DNA of 11,301 nt, taken from assembly GCA_041595255.1 (NCBI GenBank), contig JBFHKR010000082.1, forward strand, positions 1 to 11,301, given 5' to 3'. The stretch is from PGYR01 sp041595255 (GTDB lineage Bacteria; Bacteroidota; Ignavibacteria; Kapaibacteriales; UBA2268). A model generated the notes under the pieces. That model had not been told where the DNA came from and ran no database searches. It saw only the letters and a program-made list of their open reading frames with translations. A program made the translations under genes and the position numbers. Numbering within the stretch: the first letter of the stretch is position 1; each line of letters starts with the position of its first letter. Positions 1-6,757 of the stretch are shown here, piece after piece.

Positions 1-22
1 CAACAAGCTAAGATCTACTTAT

Positions 23-1711
23 TTGAATATTAAATCATATATAGAAAATCATCCATTTTCGATAGTAATTGTCTTCTTCGTGTTTATATATATTTGGCAG
101 CCATTTTTCGCCGGTATGTATTCAGATGATTGGGTATTTCTTATTAGCTATTTCACCGAAACACCGACTATATCAGCTCCGTTCTCGCTCGATAGATTGA
201 CCCATTTTATGACCGTATATGCCAATAGGCCAATGTCAGGCATTATGTTCTATTTGGTGAACTCTATTTGTGGGCATAATATCGCGCTTGTGCATACATT
301 TATGCTCAGTTGGATACTCGCTGCTTTGTACTCATACTACTTATTTACAAGGGAGTTCTTTGAGTTTCTATCTATCAAGAAAGCGAGTATGGTTGCAACT
401 CTTACGGCGCTCATCTGGCTGGTTTCCCCTTGGACTTTGGGAGTAACTGCGTGGTTTTCTAGCTCTATTAATCTAATCTCGTTTATATTCTTTTCACTAT
501 CACTTTACTATCTTTTTCGTGGGCTCCGATTAGGAAAGCATAGCTTTGCAAAGGTGGGGTTATTCTATTTTCTTTCTGTGCTAACTTATGAGAGCTTTTT
601 CTTCCAGTATTTCATATTCATTGCTATAGCTTGGCTATTTATCAAAGAGAAAGGGATTGACAAAAAAGTACTCATAAACCATTTCATAATACTCTCAGTT
701 ATAGTAGCAATAACGGTCATTTGGAATAGAATAGCACCTTCTATATTCGACGCAGTTATTAACAAAGTTATTAACCCATATTTCTTGCAAACTCTTGTAG
801 TCAACATAGTATCATTCCCTTATGTGCTAATAGCTAGCTTCGGGGTTTTTGAATTATTAGCTTTGGCGGTATTTGTTCCTACTATAATCTATTTTATTAT
901 AAAGCTGATGAGAAACAAGGGTGGATTAAAACCGCTATTCCGCACTAAGAAATTTAAGATATTACTATTATTAGCATCTGGTATTTTCGCCGGTTTTTTC
1001 TTGTACTCTGCTGCTGGCTATACTATGTGGGGCATGGGTTCTCGGAGTAGGACTATGTTCGTAGCCTCGTTCTATATACCTCTAATCGTAGTGATAATCG
1101 CAGCCAAAATAGCACAGCTTAGTAGCATCAGCAGAGCTATGAAAACCAGAATAGCTTTTACATTGTTCACTCTTTCTTTTGCTGCGTTATTAGTGAATAA
1201 ATTCGATTGGATAGAAGCTGAGAGAGAACAAAAAGATGTGATAATGAAATTCCCAGCCGAGCAAGTTGCTCACTTAGATACGAACGATATGGTCGTGATA
1301 GTAGCACCATTCCGCCATCAGAGGATTTCACAATTCGATGCACCGTGGTCTATCAAAAATCAGATGCGATACGGTAAATCATTCTACGAAGGCGATGAAT
1401 TAGTCAGAGCTACAGATGCTAAATTTGTAGTGGGAAGGGGTGTAGTACATCCCGTTAGTGGCGAACATTACCAAATATATTGGGACGGTGAGTTTTTATA
1501 TCAAGGTTACGGGTTAGAAGAAGAAGCTAAGAAAATAGACAAGAATTTTTTCTACAATAGAGCGGAGCATTTCACAGCAAAGCGGTTATATATTTGGAAT
1601 TACTACGACGGTACTCTCGAACAGATAACAGAGCCACAGGTTTTCGAGTATGAGCCTTATTATAATTATGACTATTGGGTGACTTGGGTATATCACAATT
1701 GGGTACAATAG
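23..1711 (+). CDS. Polytopic membrane protein, GT-C glycosyltransferase-like
   Basis: About 562 residues with roughly ten hydrophobic helices between residues 13 and 400, then a soluble C-terminal region of about 160 residues rich in Tyr and Trp, probably periplasmic. An Asp pair (D35, D36, in YSDDW) follows the first helix. This is where GT-C enzymes that use polyprenyl-phosphate sugars carry acidic catalytic residues, so a role in sugar transfer to lipid, glycan or protein is a reasonable guess, not a proof. The first in-frame start is a TTG at base 23 with no clear Shine-Dalgarno. The frame is open back to base 2, so the true start may lie outside the window. The first internal ATG (residue 32) would delete helix 1 and is unlikely. 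The cupin gene begins 11 bases after the stop, suggesting cotranscription. Another type of polytopic envelope protein cannot be excluded. Confidence 0.7.
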   Translation: MNIKSYIENHPFSIVIVFFVFIYIWQPFFAGMYSDDWVFLISYFTETPTISAPFSLDRLTHFMTVYANRPMSGIMFYLVNSICGHNIALVHTFMLSWILAALYSYYLFTREFFEFLSIKKASMVATLTALIWLVSPWTLGVTAWFSSSINLISFIFFSLSLYYLFRGLRLGKHSFAKVGLFYFLSVLTYESFFFQYFIFIAIAWLFIKEKGIDKKVLINHFIILSVIVAITVIWNRIAPSIFDAVINKVINPYFLQTLVVNIVSFPYVLIASFGVFELLALAVFVPTIIYFIIKLMRNKGGLKPLFRTKKFKILLLLASGIFAGFFLYSAAGYTMWGMGSRSRTMFVASFYIPLIVVIIAAKIAQLSSISRAMKTRIAFTLFTLSFAALLVNKFDWIEAEREQKDVIMKFPAEQVAHLDTNDMVVIVAPFRHQRISQFDAPWSIKNQMRYGKSFYEGDELVRATDAKFVVGRGVVHPVSGEHYQIYWDGEFLYQGYGLEEEAKKIDKNFFYNRAEHFTAKRLYIWNYYDGTLEQITEPQVFEYEPYYNYDYWVTWVYHNWVQ

Positions 1712-1722
1712 AGAGGTAGAAA

Positions 1723-2085
1723 ATGATAGAAGTTAAAAAGCTAAATGAAATCTTCTCACAGATAAAAGAGTATTGGCAACCCCACATAGTTGGCGAGTTG
1801 AACGGTCAGCACGTAAAAGCCGCGAAGTTCAAAGGGAAATTCCCTATGCACAAACACAACGACGAAGACGAGATGTTCTTAGTCATCAAAGGTGAGATAC
1901 AAATAGAATTCCAAGATACCACTAAGACTATTGGTGAGGGTGAATTCATAGTAATACCGAAGGGAATAGATCATAGCCCAATATCCGAAGAAGAAGCTCA
2001 TGTGTTACTTTTTGAGCCAATAAGCACTCTCAATACTGGCAACACAGAAAACGAATACACTCATAAGGATTTGAAGAAGTTGTAA
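1723..2085 (+). CDS. Small single-domain cupin protein
   Basis: A 120-residue cytoplasmic protein with one cupin barrel and no signal peptide. Cupin motif 1 is visible as H43, H45, an acidic cluster including E50, and G57. Motif 2 is visible as G73, P79, G81 and H84. The three His and one Glu are the usual metal ligands, so the metal site looks intact. Stand-alone cupins of this size include sugar-binding proteins, isomerases, dioxygenases and sensors, and the sequence does not say which. The final 25 residues are polar and charged. The start is preceded by an AGAGG Shine-Dalgarno in the 11-base gap after the membrane protein gene, so the two are probably one transcript. The link to sugar metabolism through that neighbour is inference only. 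Confidence 0.85.
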   Translation: MIEVKKLNEIFSQIKEYWQPHIVGELNGQHVKAAKFKGKFPMHKHNDEDEMFLVIKGEIQIEFQDTTKTIGEGEFIVIPKGIDHSPISEEEAHVLLFEPISTLNTGNTENEYTHKDLKKL

Positions 2086-2166
2086 TTAACTAATTATTTG
2101 TGAAATAGAAAATATTTCCATAATTTAATCATACACAATTTCATCATTAATAAGGGGTTAGTAGCA

Positions 2167-2466
2167 ATGGAAGATGTTCAACAAGTTTACAGTCGCGCTG
2201 AAGATACTAGTGTGATGAGTATCAAAGACTGGGTTATAACTTTATTCATCACAGCAATACCATTAATTGGGATAATTATGCTATTCGTATGGGCATTTGG
2301 TTCAGATACGAATGCAAACAAACGAAACTGGGCCAAAGGAACTCTGATTCTCCTAGCTATCGTAGCGGTGTTATACTTTATAGTATTTGTAGTCATTATG
2401 AGTATTGTATTCTCAGGTGGCTCCGAATTATCAGAAGGTCTAAGAGAACTAGAAAACATGAATTAG
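2167..2466 (+). CDS. Small two-helix inner-membrane protein
   Basis: A 99-residue protein with a short polar N-terminus (about 18 residues), a helix at about 19-45, a charged loop rich in Asn and Lys (NANKRNWAKG, residues 49-58), a second helix at about 59-82 and a polar tail. The motif of a helix ending VWAFGS followed by an N/K/W-rich loop recalls widespread uncharacterised small membrane proteins. I cannot name the family with certainty and assign no function. The ATG follows AAGGGG at 2152-2157 with 9 bases of spacing, which supports this start. An 81-base gap separates it from the cupin, so it may have its own promoter. A strong terminator follows 25 bases after the stop. Confidence 0.75.
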   Translation: MEDVQQVYSRAEDTSVMSIKDWVITLFITAIPLIGIIMLFVWAFGSDTNANKRNWAKGTLILLAIVAVLYFIVFVVIMSIVFSGGSELSEGLRELENMN

Positions 2467-2491
2467 TGATTTAGAAACGAATATTGAATAG

Positions 2492-2524
2492 AAAAGGCAG
2501 TCCAAAATGAACTGCCTTTTTTAT
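2492..2524. terminator. Strong intrinsic terminator, probably bidirectional
   Basis: A perfect 10-bp stem (AAAAGGCAGT at 2492-2501 with ACTGCCTTTT at 2511-2520) encloses a 9-base loop and is followed on the plus strand by more T residues. It ends the plus-strand unit containing the two-helix membrane protein. On the minus strand the arm ends in TTTT then CTATTC, so it can also terminate the converging lipoprotein and barrel operon, whose last stop is at 2631. Confidence 0.9.
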
Positions 2525-2630
2525 TTTACTTTAAACTACTTTGAGTTAATCTATATATTTTTCTATTAATGCTTTTGAAATGTTTGGTGAAATATGTTTG
2601 ATATCACTAATTTCAACCTTCCAAATAAAT

Positions 2631-3251
2631 TTAAATATTAAATTTTAACCCAACGTTTATTGTATAGTAATTATAATCTGTTAGACCTGTAATTGCTGTT
2701 CTTCCATCAAAAGTACCCACAGATTGCAAGTTTAATCTATACTTGGCTTCTAAAGTCACTGCAATCGCATCTGCAATAGGGACAGAAGTCCCGACTGTAG
2801 GAGACAGACAAGTTAATGGGTAACCAGAAGTAGAACTTGTGCCCCCAAAATTCTCTTCTTCTATAATAACAAGATACCCAGCCTCTATACCGATATAAGG
2901 AGTAACACCTTCATAAAAATCCCTTTGTAAAATATTCCAATACACACCAGCTAAAATTGCAACATCATATGTAGAAAGTTTATAATCTTGAGCTTTAAAC
3001 TCGATATCGGAAAAAGTTGTATAACTAAGTGAAACTGTAGTCATTAAGGATTTACGTGTGTAAGTATAACCTGCAAATATAGATCTCCCAGGATTATATT
3101 CTTCACCCACATCAGAAGTAATGTTAGCTAAACCAAGACCAAATCCAAGAGAATGATAATTTGTCTTTTTCTTCTTATATTCTTTTGAATACGATTCAAT
3201 TGCACCACAGCAAAAAACAAGTATTATAAGAACTATCGAAATTTTCTTCAT
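2631..3251 (-). CDS. Small outer-membrane beta-barrel protein
   Basis: A 206-residue exported protein. The N-terminus is a signal peptide (KK, then a hydrophobic stretch to about residue 20). Two Cys lie near its end but do not form a proper lipobox, so signal peptidase I is more likely. The mature part alternates hydrophobic and polar residues in strands with Gly and aromatic girdles, for example around residues 33-42, 59-66 and 195-206. It ends in a terminal strand finishing KFNI, as expected for a BAM-inserted barrel of about eight strands (opacity or OmpX-like size). It is the last gene of the minus-strand operon, and its ATG begins 2 bases after the preceding lipoprotein stop. Its Shine-Dalgarno (AGAGGA) lies inside the end of that gene, indicating translational coupling. 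The specific function is unknown. Confidence 0.8.
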   Translation of the reverse strand: MKKISIVLIILVFCCGAIESYSKEYKKKKTNYHSLGFGLGLANITSDVGEEYNPGRSIFAGYTYTRKSLMTTVSLSYTTFSDIEFKAQDYKLSTYDVAILAGVYWNILQRDFYEGVTPYIGIEAGYLVIIEEENFGGTSSTSGYPLTCLSPTVGTSVPIADAIAVTLEAKYRLNLQSVGTFDGRTAITGLTDYNYYTINVGLKFNI

Positions 3252-3253
3252 AT

Positions 3254-3655
3254 TTAGTCCTCTAAGTATTTATTTTCCAATAGTGCAGTAATTTCGGTGC
3301 TTGCCTTTCTAACTATCTCATTTGAACTATTTGCAATTTGATAAGGTAAACCCCAATAAAGAAGTTTATTATCTTGAAATAAGAAGACATAATGAGCTTC
3401 TTCCGTAGGATAATATTTCAAAGTAACTAGAACTTGAAGTTTATCACCTATATTGGAACTCAGTGAATGCAGATCTTGACTCATTTCATCATTAACAAGT
3501 GAGATACCTTCATCAAACTCATCACTTGTAACAACGTCTGCTACTTCATCAACTGACATATTCTTATGTATATAAGCTAGCTCTTGATACATAAAAGTAG
3601 ATGTACAGCCCACAAAACTCAATGTTATTAATATTAATATAATTTTCTTAATCAT
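3254..3655 (-). CDS. Small lipoprotein, paralogue 3 of the tandem set
   Basis: A 133-residue lipoprotein precursor: KK, a hydrophobic core, then FVGC with the lipidated Cys at residue 17. No Asp follows the Cys. The segment at residues 27-42 (LAYIHKNMSVDEVADV) resembles the 'short helix, G/N-M-S-x-x-E-V' start of BamE/SmpA-like lipoproteins. A C-terminal beta segment (about 89-103) has the pattern Y-x-x-x-F-Q-D-N-K-L-x-x-x-G, shared with the two upstream lipoproteins. Function is unrecognised, and the BamE-like fold is inference. The start follows a strong GGAGGA, and the gene begins 1 base after the stop of the previous one, so it is clearly cotranscribed. Its 3' end carries the ribosome-binding site of the barrel gene. 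Confidence 0.8.
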   Translation of the reverse strand: MIKKIILILITLSFVGCTSTFMYQELAYIHKNMSVDEVADVVTSDEFDEGISLVNDEMSQDLHSLSSNIGDKLQVLVTLKYYPTEEAHYVFLFQDNKLLYWGLPYQIANSSNEIVRKASTEITALLENKYLED

Positions 3656-3656
3656 T

Positions 3657-4085
3657 TTAGTTTTCCTCCATCATAGAAACACTTAATTTGTCTAATATCT
3701 GTAATACTTCTTTATTTGGATTGATAACGGCCTCATATCTGAATCCTGAGAAGAAGTAAGTTTCATTTTCAAATATTATAAAATAAGGTGTTATTGTTTT
3801 AGAAGATTGGCGATAGCCTGAAGTTCCAATGCCATTATTCGCTGAACCTCTATATCTTTTTACTGTGTTAGTTACTCGAGTCATTGCAAGCGCAGTATAG
3901 CTTTTACCGTTGTGTGTAATAGTTCCTATACCATCTTCCTCATCAAAATAATCTTCGTATATAGTTTTGGCCGTAGATAATTTCAAATTACTATTCAAAT
4001 GTGCTAACGAATCAACCGGTATAGATGGAGTACCACAAGATGCTAAAAATATACCTATTGTAATAATTGCTATTTTAATTTTCAT
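3657..4085 (-). CDS. Small lipoprotein, paralogue 2 of the tandem set
   Basis: A 142-residue lipoprotein precursor with lipobox LASC and the lipidated Cys at residue 17, followed by G-T-P. The mature start (LAHLNSNLKLSTAKTIYEDY, residues 27-46) aligns with the same region of the next gene. The C-terminal segment from residue 101 (YFIIFENETYFFSGFRYE) and the ending MMEEN match the common pattern of the set. A Gly/Ser/Arg-rich insertion at about 77-97 makes this copy longest and most diverged. Function is unrecognised. The start follows AGGGGA 5 to 10 bases upstream, in the 9-base gap after the first lipoprotein gene and its stop. Middle gene of the operon. Confidence 0.8.
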   Translation of the reverse strand: MKIKIAIITIGIFLASCGTPSIPVDSLAHLNSNLKLSTAKTIYEDYFDEEDGIGTITHNGKSYTALAMTRVTNTVKRYRGSANNGIGTSGYRQSSKTITPYFIIFENETYFFSGFRYEAVINPNKEVLQILDKLSVSMMEEN

Positions 4086-4094
4086 GATATTCCC

Positions 4095-4496
4095 CTATAA
4101 GTTTTCTTCAATTAATGTTTTCAATTTCATCCCTAGCTCGTTGATTATCTTATCATCTGCCTTTAGGTAGTCTTCAGGATATCCAACGAAAACTAATTTA
4201 TCATTTTCGAATGCCATTGCAACATAAGTGTACTCTGTAAGAGTAAGAAATAGAAAATAATAGTCGTTAAAATAGGCTTGTTGCTCATATAATAGAATCC
4301 GATAGTCCCCACCATTAGACATATCATCTATTTTATAGTCACCTAACACATCTACATCAAACGTACCTTCTGAATCTTCATATTTGTTATACGAATCTCC
4401 TTTGTTTACATTCCCCATATTACCTACACTTAGGTAGGGGCTAGAGCAGGAAGCTAACCCCACTAAAGAAATTAAGATTAAAATATTTTTAATCAT
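4095..4496 (-). CDS. Small lipoprotein, paralogue 1 and first gene of the operon
   Basis: A 133-residue lipoprotein precursor with lipobox LASC and the lipidated Cys at residue 17 (then S-S-P, no Asp at +2, compatible with outer-membrane sorting). The middle is acidic and Tyr-rich (residues 36-90). The C-terminal segment from about residue 90 reads Y-x-x-M-A-F-E-N-D-K-L-x-x-x-G-Y and ends in a helix finishing EEN, the same ending as the next lipoprotein. Function is unrecognised. It has the strongest ribosome-binding site in the window (AAGGAGG). It is the promoter-proximal gene of a four-gene unit with gaps of 9, 1 and 2 bases. It faces another lipoprotein gene divergently across 225 bases. 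Confidence 0.8.
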   Translation of the reverse strand: MIKNILILISLVGLASCSSPYLSVGNMGNVNKGDSYNKYEDSEGTFDVDVLGDYKIDDMSNGGDYRILLYEQQAYFNDYYFLFLTLTEYTYVAMAFENDKLVFVGYPEDYLKADDKIINELGMKLKTLIEENL

Positions 4497-4500
4497 TTTT

Positions 4501-4507
4501 CCTCCTT
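4501..4507 (-). promoter_or_regulatory. Consensus Shine-Dalgarno of the lipoprotein operon
   Basis: AAGGAGG on the minus strand, 4 bases before the ATG at 4496. It fixes the start of the first lipoprotein. It is notable because classical Bacteroidia rarely use Shine-Dalgarno pairing, whereas every gene of this operon has such a site. Confidence 0.85.
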
Positions 4508-4586
4508 AATTGATTGTTTAAAAAAATTCTATTTGTAAGATAATAATAATTTTTACTTTTTCCCAGTAAATAAAACATTTTTTCTT

Positions 4587-4609
4587 TAGAATCGTCCTTC
4601 GGAATTCTA
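4587..4609. repeat. Bulged hairpin in the divergent intergenic region
   Basis: TAGAAT (4587-4592) pairs with ATTCTA (4604-4609), and TCC (4595-4597) pairs with GGA (4601-4603), giving a 9-bp stem with a CG bulge on one side and a 3-base loop. No T-run follows, so it is not a terminator. On the minus strand it would lie in the leader of the lipoprotein operon, about 90 to 113 bases before the first ATG, if the TATAAT at 4623-4628 is the promoter. It could be an operator or an RNA leader structure. Confidence 0.45.
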
Positions 4610-4622
4610 TTCTTACATTTAT

Positions 4623-4628
4623 ATTATA
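4623..4628 (-). promoter_or_regulatory. Possible -10 box for the lipoprotein operon
   Basis: TATAAT read on the minus strand, about 127 bases upstream of the first lipoprotein ATG. No recognisable -35 box lies at 16-18 bases. AT-rich sequence produces such hexamers often, so this is tentative. Confidence 0.25.
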
Positions 4629-4638
4629 AATAATCTCC

Positions 4639-4659
4639 ACGGAATTATAATAGTTCCGT
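4639..4659 (+). promoter_or_regulatory. Inverted repeat enclosing a TATAAT box, candidate operator
   Basis: Perfect 6-bp arms ACGGAA (4639-4644) and TTCCGT (4654-4659) flank a 9-base centre that contains a consensus TATAAT at 4646-4651. It lies 63 to 83 bases upstream of the plus-strand lipoprotein ATG. A regulator bound here would cover the -10 region. No good -35 is visible, and a second -10 candidate (TATATT, 4677-4682) lies 17 bases after TTCCGT, so which one is used is open. Confidence 0.4.
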
Positions 4660-4721
4660 TATCCAACAAGATATGTTATATTGTATAAGTATTATTTAAC
4701 AATAACAAACCGGAGAGTTTT

Positions 4722-5240
4722 ATGAGAAGAGTATTAAGTATTTCACTTCTATTGTTCGCTTTACTATTAGCAGGTTGTAGCGACGATGAGTCAACAAACC
4801 CCACAGACGGTGGCTCAACTTATCCTTTAACTAAGGAAGGATTTCAGTATAAAATAGATGGTGCACCTTTCGTATCTATAGATTGTAAAGTGTTATCACA
4901 TACACCTGTTCGTGATTATTTTACTATAGTGTCTCCTACTTCTACTGGTATACAATTGCGTACATTGCCTGATAAAGTTGGTACATACGAGAACACAGTC
5001 GGCGATAACGAGTTCAGAAGATTTAATGTTTGGTTCGTTAGTGGAGCTAAGACATATTATGCTGACAACGATAGAGGAAAAGCAAAAATAACATTAACTG
5101 AAGTAGGTACTATGGGCGAAGGAGGAACTTATACTGGTGTAGTAAAAGGTTCTTTTAGTGGTACGTTTGTAGCTGATGATAAAACTGAATTAGTAGTTAC
5201 TGATGGATATTTTTGGGCAGTTCAACCAGATATTGATTGA
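4722..5240 (+). CDS. Secreted lipoprotein, beta-rich, DUF6252-like pattern
   Basis: A 172-residue lipoprotein precursor: RR, a hydrophobic stretch, lipobox LAGC with Cys at 19, then an acidic, Ser/Thr/Gly-rich linker to about residue 34. The mature domain starts with a strand reading F-Q-Y-K-I-D-G and ends with strands in which K-I-T-L-T-E is followed by G-S-F-S-G-T-F and V-T-D-G-Y-F. This resembles the many small Bacteroidota surface lipoproteins grouped near DUF6252. The assignment is from memory of the pattern and is tentative. Function is unknown. The start has GGAGAG at 4712-4717 with 4 bases of spacing. It is a monocistronic gene, ended by its own terminator. It is not obviously related to the three lipoproteins across the divergent promoter region. 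Confidence 0.8.
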   Translation: MRRVLSISLLLFALLLAGCSDDESTNPTDGGSTYPLTKEGFQYKIDGAPFVSIDCKVLSHTPVRDYFTIVSPTSTGIQLRTLPDKVGTYENTVGDNEFRRFNVWFVSGAKTYYADNDRGKAKITLTEVGTMGEGGTYTGVVKGSFSGTFVADDKTELVVTDGYFWAVQPDID

Positions 5241-5267
5241 TAGAAATAATTATTAGATTTATTAATT

Positions 5268-5306
5268 ATCCAGTTATTAAGTTCACTTTATGACTGGATT
5301 TTTTTT
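5268..5306 (+). terminator. Intrinsic terminator after the plus-strand lipoprotein
   Basis: ATCCAGT (5268-5274) pairs with ACTGGAT (5293-5299). Three further inner pairs (one G-U) extend the stem, which closes a long loop. Eight T residues follow at 5299-5306. The end of the T-run overlaps the stop codon (5305-5307) of the converging phosphatase gene, so the two genes meet tail to tail with no spare sequence. On the minus strand there is no comparable T-run. Confidence 0.8.
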
Positions 5307-6684
5307 ATTTAATAATATTAATTGATTGAGTATAGCGTCCGCTATTCATAACTATTTCCATAATATAGCTACCCGAATCTATCCCTCTAATGTCTATACT
5401 TCCATAATTTTTGAAACTATGTTCAGTGCTTATTATTTTCTTACCCATATTATCATATATGTTCACATAATGATTTGATTTCGAATCAGGAAGATTATAG
5501 TAAATAATATCACTGCTCGGATTAGGATATATTTCTATTTTGGGGGCTATGAATTCTTCATTATCCGAGATACTACCTGTTACACCAATATTATCAAGTA
5601 TATTACCATCAGCATCGACTGCTATCACTCTGAATTTATCTTTAGTAAGTAGTATTCTACCATAATTATAGGTAGATATGGATTTCTTCAATCCTTCGCC
5701 CGTACCGCTAACTGGATGCAATTCGGAACCACCTCCCCCGAAAGTAAAATGATTGACTCCATTTACTTCGCAGTGAGCGTAAAAGTGATTGTGTCCTGCA
5801 AATACTAGCTTAATACCGTACTGTTCACAAAATGGTTGTAAATATTTTTGAGCATTCTCATTATTAGGTCTTTTACCCAAATCTGAGTATGCTGGCTCAT
5901 GGAATAGAAGTATTTTCCATCTTTTCGTACTACTTAACACATCATTTTTCAGCCAATTATATTGTGGTGATCCGACTGAATAATCAGTATATTGATCGAC
6001 AACTGAGATATGGGCAAACCCATAGTCAAAAGAATAGTAACTTTTCCCTGGCTCTACATAAGGATATCTATAATATTTATTGAACTGGGTGGCGTCATAT
6101 TCATGATTGCCCCTGGTACCCATAATAGGTATTTTGGAAAGTAATTTTTTGATGAAAACATAGTTCGGATTGAAATGCTCTTTGTCCCATGTGATTTCCT
6201 CATCATCTGAGTTCCAATCACCACAATGCAAAATCATAGTTTCCCACTTCGGATTTTCATCTAAGAAATTAGTAATACTTCTAGCAATTATATTGTGGTT
6301 AGTAAGTAATGTACGTGTGTCGCCATATACTAGAATCCTAGTGGTATCATCACCTACACCATCACCAGACATAAATGTACCAGAATGGTAAGCCCCGTTC
6401 TCTTTAATTCTATAATAGTATTTCTGCTTAGGGACTAATTTATTGATAGTATATTTATGGATATGCCCATTTTCTCCAGATACTATTTCCTTTGTATTAG
6501 CAGAACCCTCTGAGTAAGATACATCTCTACCCCAATCTATAGTGCATTCGGTCTCATTTTTAAGTTGCCATAACACTGACATTCTAGTGTCACTATTAGG
6601 ATAAATAAGGTAAGGTCCCTTCCTCATTTCGGCATTGAGTAAGTTACTACCAAAAATAAAAAGAATAAAAACTATAAACTTCAT
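5305..6684 (-). CDS. T9SS-secreted calcineurin-like phosphatase (purple acid phosphatase-like)
   Basis: About 459 residues in three parts. A signal peptide (MKFIVF, ending LNA before E) is followed by a fibronectin III-like domain as in purple acid phosphatases (about residues 20-105). The metallophosphoesterase domain (about 115-360) has motifs GDTR, GDW, GNHE, FHE and GHNH in order. A C-terminal type IX sorting tail (about 382-459) starts IEIYPNPSSD and ends in the usual basic, beta-rich repeat. The protein should cross the outer membrane and be released or surface-anchored. It likely hydrolyses phosphoesters, with substrate unknown. Motif 1 has Arg (GDTR) where many family members have His or Gly. 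A longer start at 6717 exists, but the ATG at 6684 gives a standard signal peptide and has AGAAG 4 bases upstream. It lies 73 bases after the TonB receptor stop on the same strand, probably the same transcript. Confidence 0.88.
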   Translation of the reverse strand: MKFIVFILFIFGSNLLNAEMRKGPYLIYPNSDTRMSVLWQLKNETECTIDWGRDVSYSEGSANTKEIVSGENGHIHKYTINKLVPKQKYYYRIKENGAYHSGTFMSGDGVGDDTTRILVYGDTRTLLTNHNIIARSITNFLDENPKWETMILHCGDWNSDDEEITWDKEHFNPNYVFIKKLLSKIPIMGTRGNHEYDATQFNKYYRYPYVEPGKSYYSFDYGFAHISVVDQYTDYSVGSPQYNWLKNDVLSSTKRWKILLFHEPAYSDLGKRPNNENAQKYLQPFCEQYGIKLVFAGHNHFYAHCEVNGVNHFTFGGGGSELHPVSGTGEGLKKSISTYNYGRILLTKDKFRVIAVDADGNILDNIGVTGSISDNEEFIAPKIEIYPNPSSDIIYYNLPDSKSNHYVNIYDNMGKKIISTEHSFKNYGSIDIRGIDSGSYIMEIVMNSGRYTQSINIIK

Positions 6685-6757
6685 AATACTTCTATTTGCA
6701 ATAATTTGGTCTTTCATATAATTAATATACTAAAATAAATCGGAATTGAAAATTATT

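Noticed and set aside
2088..2101. The 14-mer AACTAATTATTTGT occurs here and again at 9158-9171 within the receptor palindrome.
   Set aside because: At this AT content one or two such matches are expected by chance in 11 kb, and the copy here has no matching left arm.
2102..2118. Hairpin GAAATA/TATTTC after the cupin gene as a terminator.
   Set aside because: Only 6 AT-rich pairs and no T-run; too weak to support.
2550..2645. A short minus-strand frame of about 32 codons past the barrel gene, encoding a plausible-looking amphipathic peptide.
   Set aside because: No usable start codon or ribosome-binding site; an open stretch of this length is common by chance.
4594..4604. A stable C(UUCG)G tetraloop in the divergent intergenic region.
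   Set aside because: Only the closing C-G pair forms; the next bases mismatch. The larger bulged stem with a 3-base loop explains the symmetry better.
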